From positions 194,666 to 258,665 of the forward strand of contig CAKOYD010000002.1 of NCBI GenBank assembly GCA_934130545.1: a stretch of DNA of 64,000 nt, read 5' to 3'. A model generated the notes under the pieces. It was not told the origin of the DNA. It searched no databases and saw only the letters and a list, made by a program, of their open reading frames with translations. The DNA comes from an uncultured Bacilli bacterium (GTDB taxonomy: Bacteria > Bacillota_I > Bacilli_A > RF39 > UBA660). This document shows, piece by piece, positions 62,295 through 64,000 of this stretch (the first letter of the stretch is position 1; every line of letters begins with the position of its first letter). The translations under genes were made by a program, and so were the position numbers.

Positions 62295-63200
62295 TTAGAA
62301 TCTATCAAAAGTTATTTTACCCAAATACCCGTCTCTTAAATCTCTAAGTACTTTAATATAAACTCTATCATAATCAACTTCCCCATTTCTAACTGCTCCT
62401 ATCTTCTTACCAATACCATCTAATATATTAACAATATCTTCATCATCATTAACTCCATATCTACTAATAATATTATCAGGATATAACTTAAACATAGTCT
62501 TAATTATGTATATAGAAATATCTTCTACATCTAATATTTCTTCTTTAATAGCTGTCATAGAAGCTAAATTATAAGCAATAGTTGAATCATTAAACTTAGG
62601 CCATAATATCCCTGGAGTATCTAATAGTTCTAACTTATCATTAATTCTTATCCACTCTAAATTCTTAGTAATACCAGGTTTATTTCCAACATTTACTGCC
62701 TTCTTACCAACTAATCTATTAATTAAAGTAGATTTTCCAACATTAGGAATACCTAATACTAAACTTCTAACCCTTCTAGGTTTTAAACCTTTACTAATTC
62801 TCTTACTATTAATAGATTCCATAAGTTCATTAACTACACTAAATATTTCATTAACATTATCATGTAGTAAATCTAATAAAACTACTCTATAACCTTTACT
62901 CTCATAATACTTCTTCCACTCTAAAGTAATACTCTTATCACATAAATCACTCTTTGTCATAATAAGTATTCTGGGTTTATTCTTAATAATATCTTCTATA
63001 TCATTATTCTTAGAAGACTTCGGTATTCTAGCATCTATTACCTCAAATACGATGTCAATTAAATCTATTTTTTCTTTTATTTCTCTTTTGGCTTTGGCCA
63101 TGTGACCAGGGAACCAATTGAGTTGAATTTTTTCAACCCCATTATTTTTTGAACTATTTTTCTTTTCTGCTCTGATTTTTCTTTTTTGGTACATATCCAT
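62295..63200 (-). CDS. rbgA: Ribosome biogenesis GTPase RbgA (YlqF)
   Basis: A ~301-residue circularly permuted GTPase that helps assemble the 50S subunit. The permuted order is visible: QLNWFPGHMAKAKREIKEK, G4 as MTKSD, G1 GIPNVGKSTLINRL, then DTPGILWPKF. The C-terminal RNA-binding part ends RDLRDGYLGKITFDRF. ATG 63200 is used; a GTG nine bases upstream is the alternative. Confidence 0.93.
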   Translation of the reverse strand: MDMYQKRKIRAEKKNSSKNNGVEKIQLNWFPGHMAKAKREIKEKIDLIDIVFEVIDARIPKSSKNNDIEDIIKNKPRILIMTKSDLCDKSITLEWKKYYESKGYRVVLLDLLHDNVNEIFSVVNELMESINSKRISKGLKPRRVRSLVLGIPNVGKSTLINRLVGKKAVNVGNKPGITKNLEWIRINDKLELLDTPGILWPKFNDSTIAYNLASMTAIKEEILDVEDISIYIIKTMFKLYPDNIISRYGVNDDEDIVNILDGIGKKIGAVRNGEVDYDRVYIKVLRDLRDGYLGKITFDRF

Positions 63201-63262
63201 TTTAATCACTTCTTTCTATTCTATCATTTAAAAAAATACTTAAAAGTATTTGTTTTTCGTTT

Positions 63263-63574
63263 TTAACTTGAAAGTATTATATCATATTTTTGTTTATTTA
63301 TAAAGTCAAGAGCCTCAAAATATTTATCTTCATATTTGAATATTACTTTTATATTACCATCTTCACTAACAACAATATCTTCAATTAACTCATCTATCAA
63401 TAATCTATTTAGTTCATTTATTTTTTCTTTCTTTTTAAATATATTCATCCAATCAGTATCGTTATTTTTTATTGTTTCTTTTTCTTCTTCATTTTTTGAA
63501 TACAAATTAGAAATTATGCACAAAATAATTAAAACAATAATAAATAGTACTGATATTAATAATTCTTCAAACAT
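63263..63574 (-). CDS. Small membrane-anchored protein of unknown function
   Basis: A 103-residue protein I do not recognise. One N-terminal membrane helix (ELLISVLFIIVLIILCIISNLY) precedes a highly charged soluble part (EEEKETIKNNDTDWMNIFKK) and a strand-like end (DGNIKVIFKYEDKYFEALDF). It is separated from rbgA by ~60 bp and has no visible motif. Confidence 0.5.
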   Translation of the reverse strand: MFEELLISVLFIIVLIILCIISNLYSKNEEEKETIKNNDTDWMNIFKKKEKINELNRLLIDELIEDIVVSEDGNIKVIFKYEDKYFEALDFINKQKYDIILSS

Positions 63575-63732
63575 TTCTTACTACTCCTCCAAATCCATTT
63601 ATTTCCATCATTTTTTGATAAAAAAAGCAATACAAAAAAACTTTTATAATCCTTTCGTACTGCTTAATCAATTATAAATTTCATATTTTTATTTAACTAC
63701 ATTGACATTATAGCATTATAGCCTCCAAAAGC

Positions 63733-63763
63733 CAACCGATATCGGCGTATAATTTCAACCGAT
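63733..63763 (+). promoter_or_regulatory. Operator-like repeats before the terminal Xre gene
   Basis: CAACCGAT occurs twice (63733-63740, 63756-63763), 23 bases apart, about two helix turns; the first overlaps the palindrome CCGATATCGG (63736-63745). TATAAT lies between the repeats (63748-63753). The arrangement suits binding by a dimeric regulator, perhaps the gene's own product. Confidence 0.45.
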
Positions 63764-63802
63764 TTCTGCTAGAATTTTTGTAGTGTTAAGGAGGTTTTTA
63801 AA

Positions 63803-64000
63803 ATGTTATTTAAAGAAGCAATTACTTTAAGAATACTTGAATTATGTAACAAATATAATTACACTCCAAATAAACTTGCTGAATTATCTGCTATTGCGCC
63901 ATCAACATTAAGAGCATTACTGACAAACAATGTAGATAATCCAAGTTCTACAATTATCTTTAAAATATGTAAAACTTTAAAAATAGAACTTAAAGATTTT
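63803..64000 (+). CDS. Xre-family regulator, N-terminal part (runs off the window)
   Basis: The first 66 codons of a helix-turn-helix protein: LFKEAITLRILELCNKYNYT, NKLAELSAIAPSTLRALLTN and TIIFKICKTLKIELKDF, the Cro/CI-type fold. AAGGAGG is 8 nt before the ATG. The coding region continues past base 64000. Unlike the Xre gene at 20042 it has no N-terminal extension. Confidence 0.85.
   Translation, partial: MLFKEAITLRILELCNKYNYTPNKLAELSAIAPSTLRALLTNNVDNPSSTIIFKICKTLKIELKDF

Overview
The window is about 64 kb of a low-GC (roughly 30% by eye) Gram-positive chromosome. Core genes fit a member of the class Bacilli: hrcA-grpE-dnaK-dnaJ with CIRCE-type operators, mraZ-rsmH-ftsL-pbpB, rpsB-tsf, rpmF beside a DUF177 gene, rbgA, a TagO-type glycosyltransferase and RNase J. 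Four genes are typical of endospore formers: a CotJA/CotJB fusion, cotJC, yunB and gerQ. The code is standard, since TGA serves as a stop in mraZ and in the transglutaminase-like gene and Trp is TGG. An uncultured gut Bacilli lineage near Erysipelotrichales/RF39 is my best guess. That placement is inference, not something shown.

Layout: (1) 1-5.5 kb: end of ruvB, ruvA, a divergent ddl, a small Tyr/Met-rich protein, a CYTH protein, a lone DUF1016 nuclease behind a 26-bp palindrome, and the cotJ pair. (2) 5.5-17.4 kb: yunB, asnB, rubrerythrin, the heat-shock operon, tsf and rpsB. (3) 17.4-25 kb: a COG2426 membrane protein, a secreted protein with a hypervariable-looking C-terminus, an Xre regulator, efp, rpmG, a class B PBP, an ABC membrane domain without ATPase, a PduL-like enzyme and gerQ. 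(4) 25-36 kb: tagO, glf, secG, proS, two tRNAs, a membrane-anchored HEARH protein and the division-gene cluster. (5) 36-43 kb: a ~1200-residue glycine-rich surface protein, an RNase J homologue and rpsD. (6) 43-52.6 kb: an eight-gene surface-polysaccharide operon. (7) 52.7-64 kb: uvrC, a YigZ protein, a prepilin-like protein, radC, hsp20, a GntR/ABC operon, serS, rpmF, rbgA and an incomplete Xre gene.

The most unusual part is a pair of homologous leaders before the two surface-protein genes (about 19.77-20.01 kb and 39.77-39.98 kb). Each has a sigma-A-like promoter, a short ORF with a strong ribosome-binding site, a G-run inside that ORF, and a U-tailed terminator just before the surface gene. 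In the copy at 39.8 kb (ten Gs) the short ORF reads through to a stop inside the 5' arm of the terminator. In the copy at 19.8 kb (GGGGGTGGGG) it stops early, but removing one G restores a homologous reading frame ending at the same GTT-TAA. I infer a translation-coupled attenuator switched by slippage in the G-run.

The gene behind the 19.8-kb leader carries a second anomaly. About 114 bp encoding the region before its GGRP motif is ~58% GC and only ~11% A on the coding strand, in a ~30% GC genome. Such A depletion is the mark of a diversity-generating retroelement variable region. No reverse transcriptase or template repeat is in the window. The glycine-rich protein and the prepilin-like protein share a cysteine-rich C-terminal module. 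Together with the polysaccharide operon these suggest a cell surface under strong variation.
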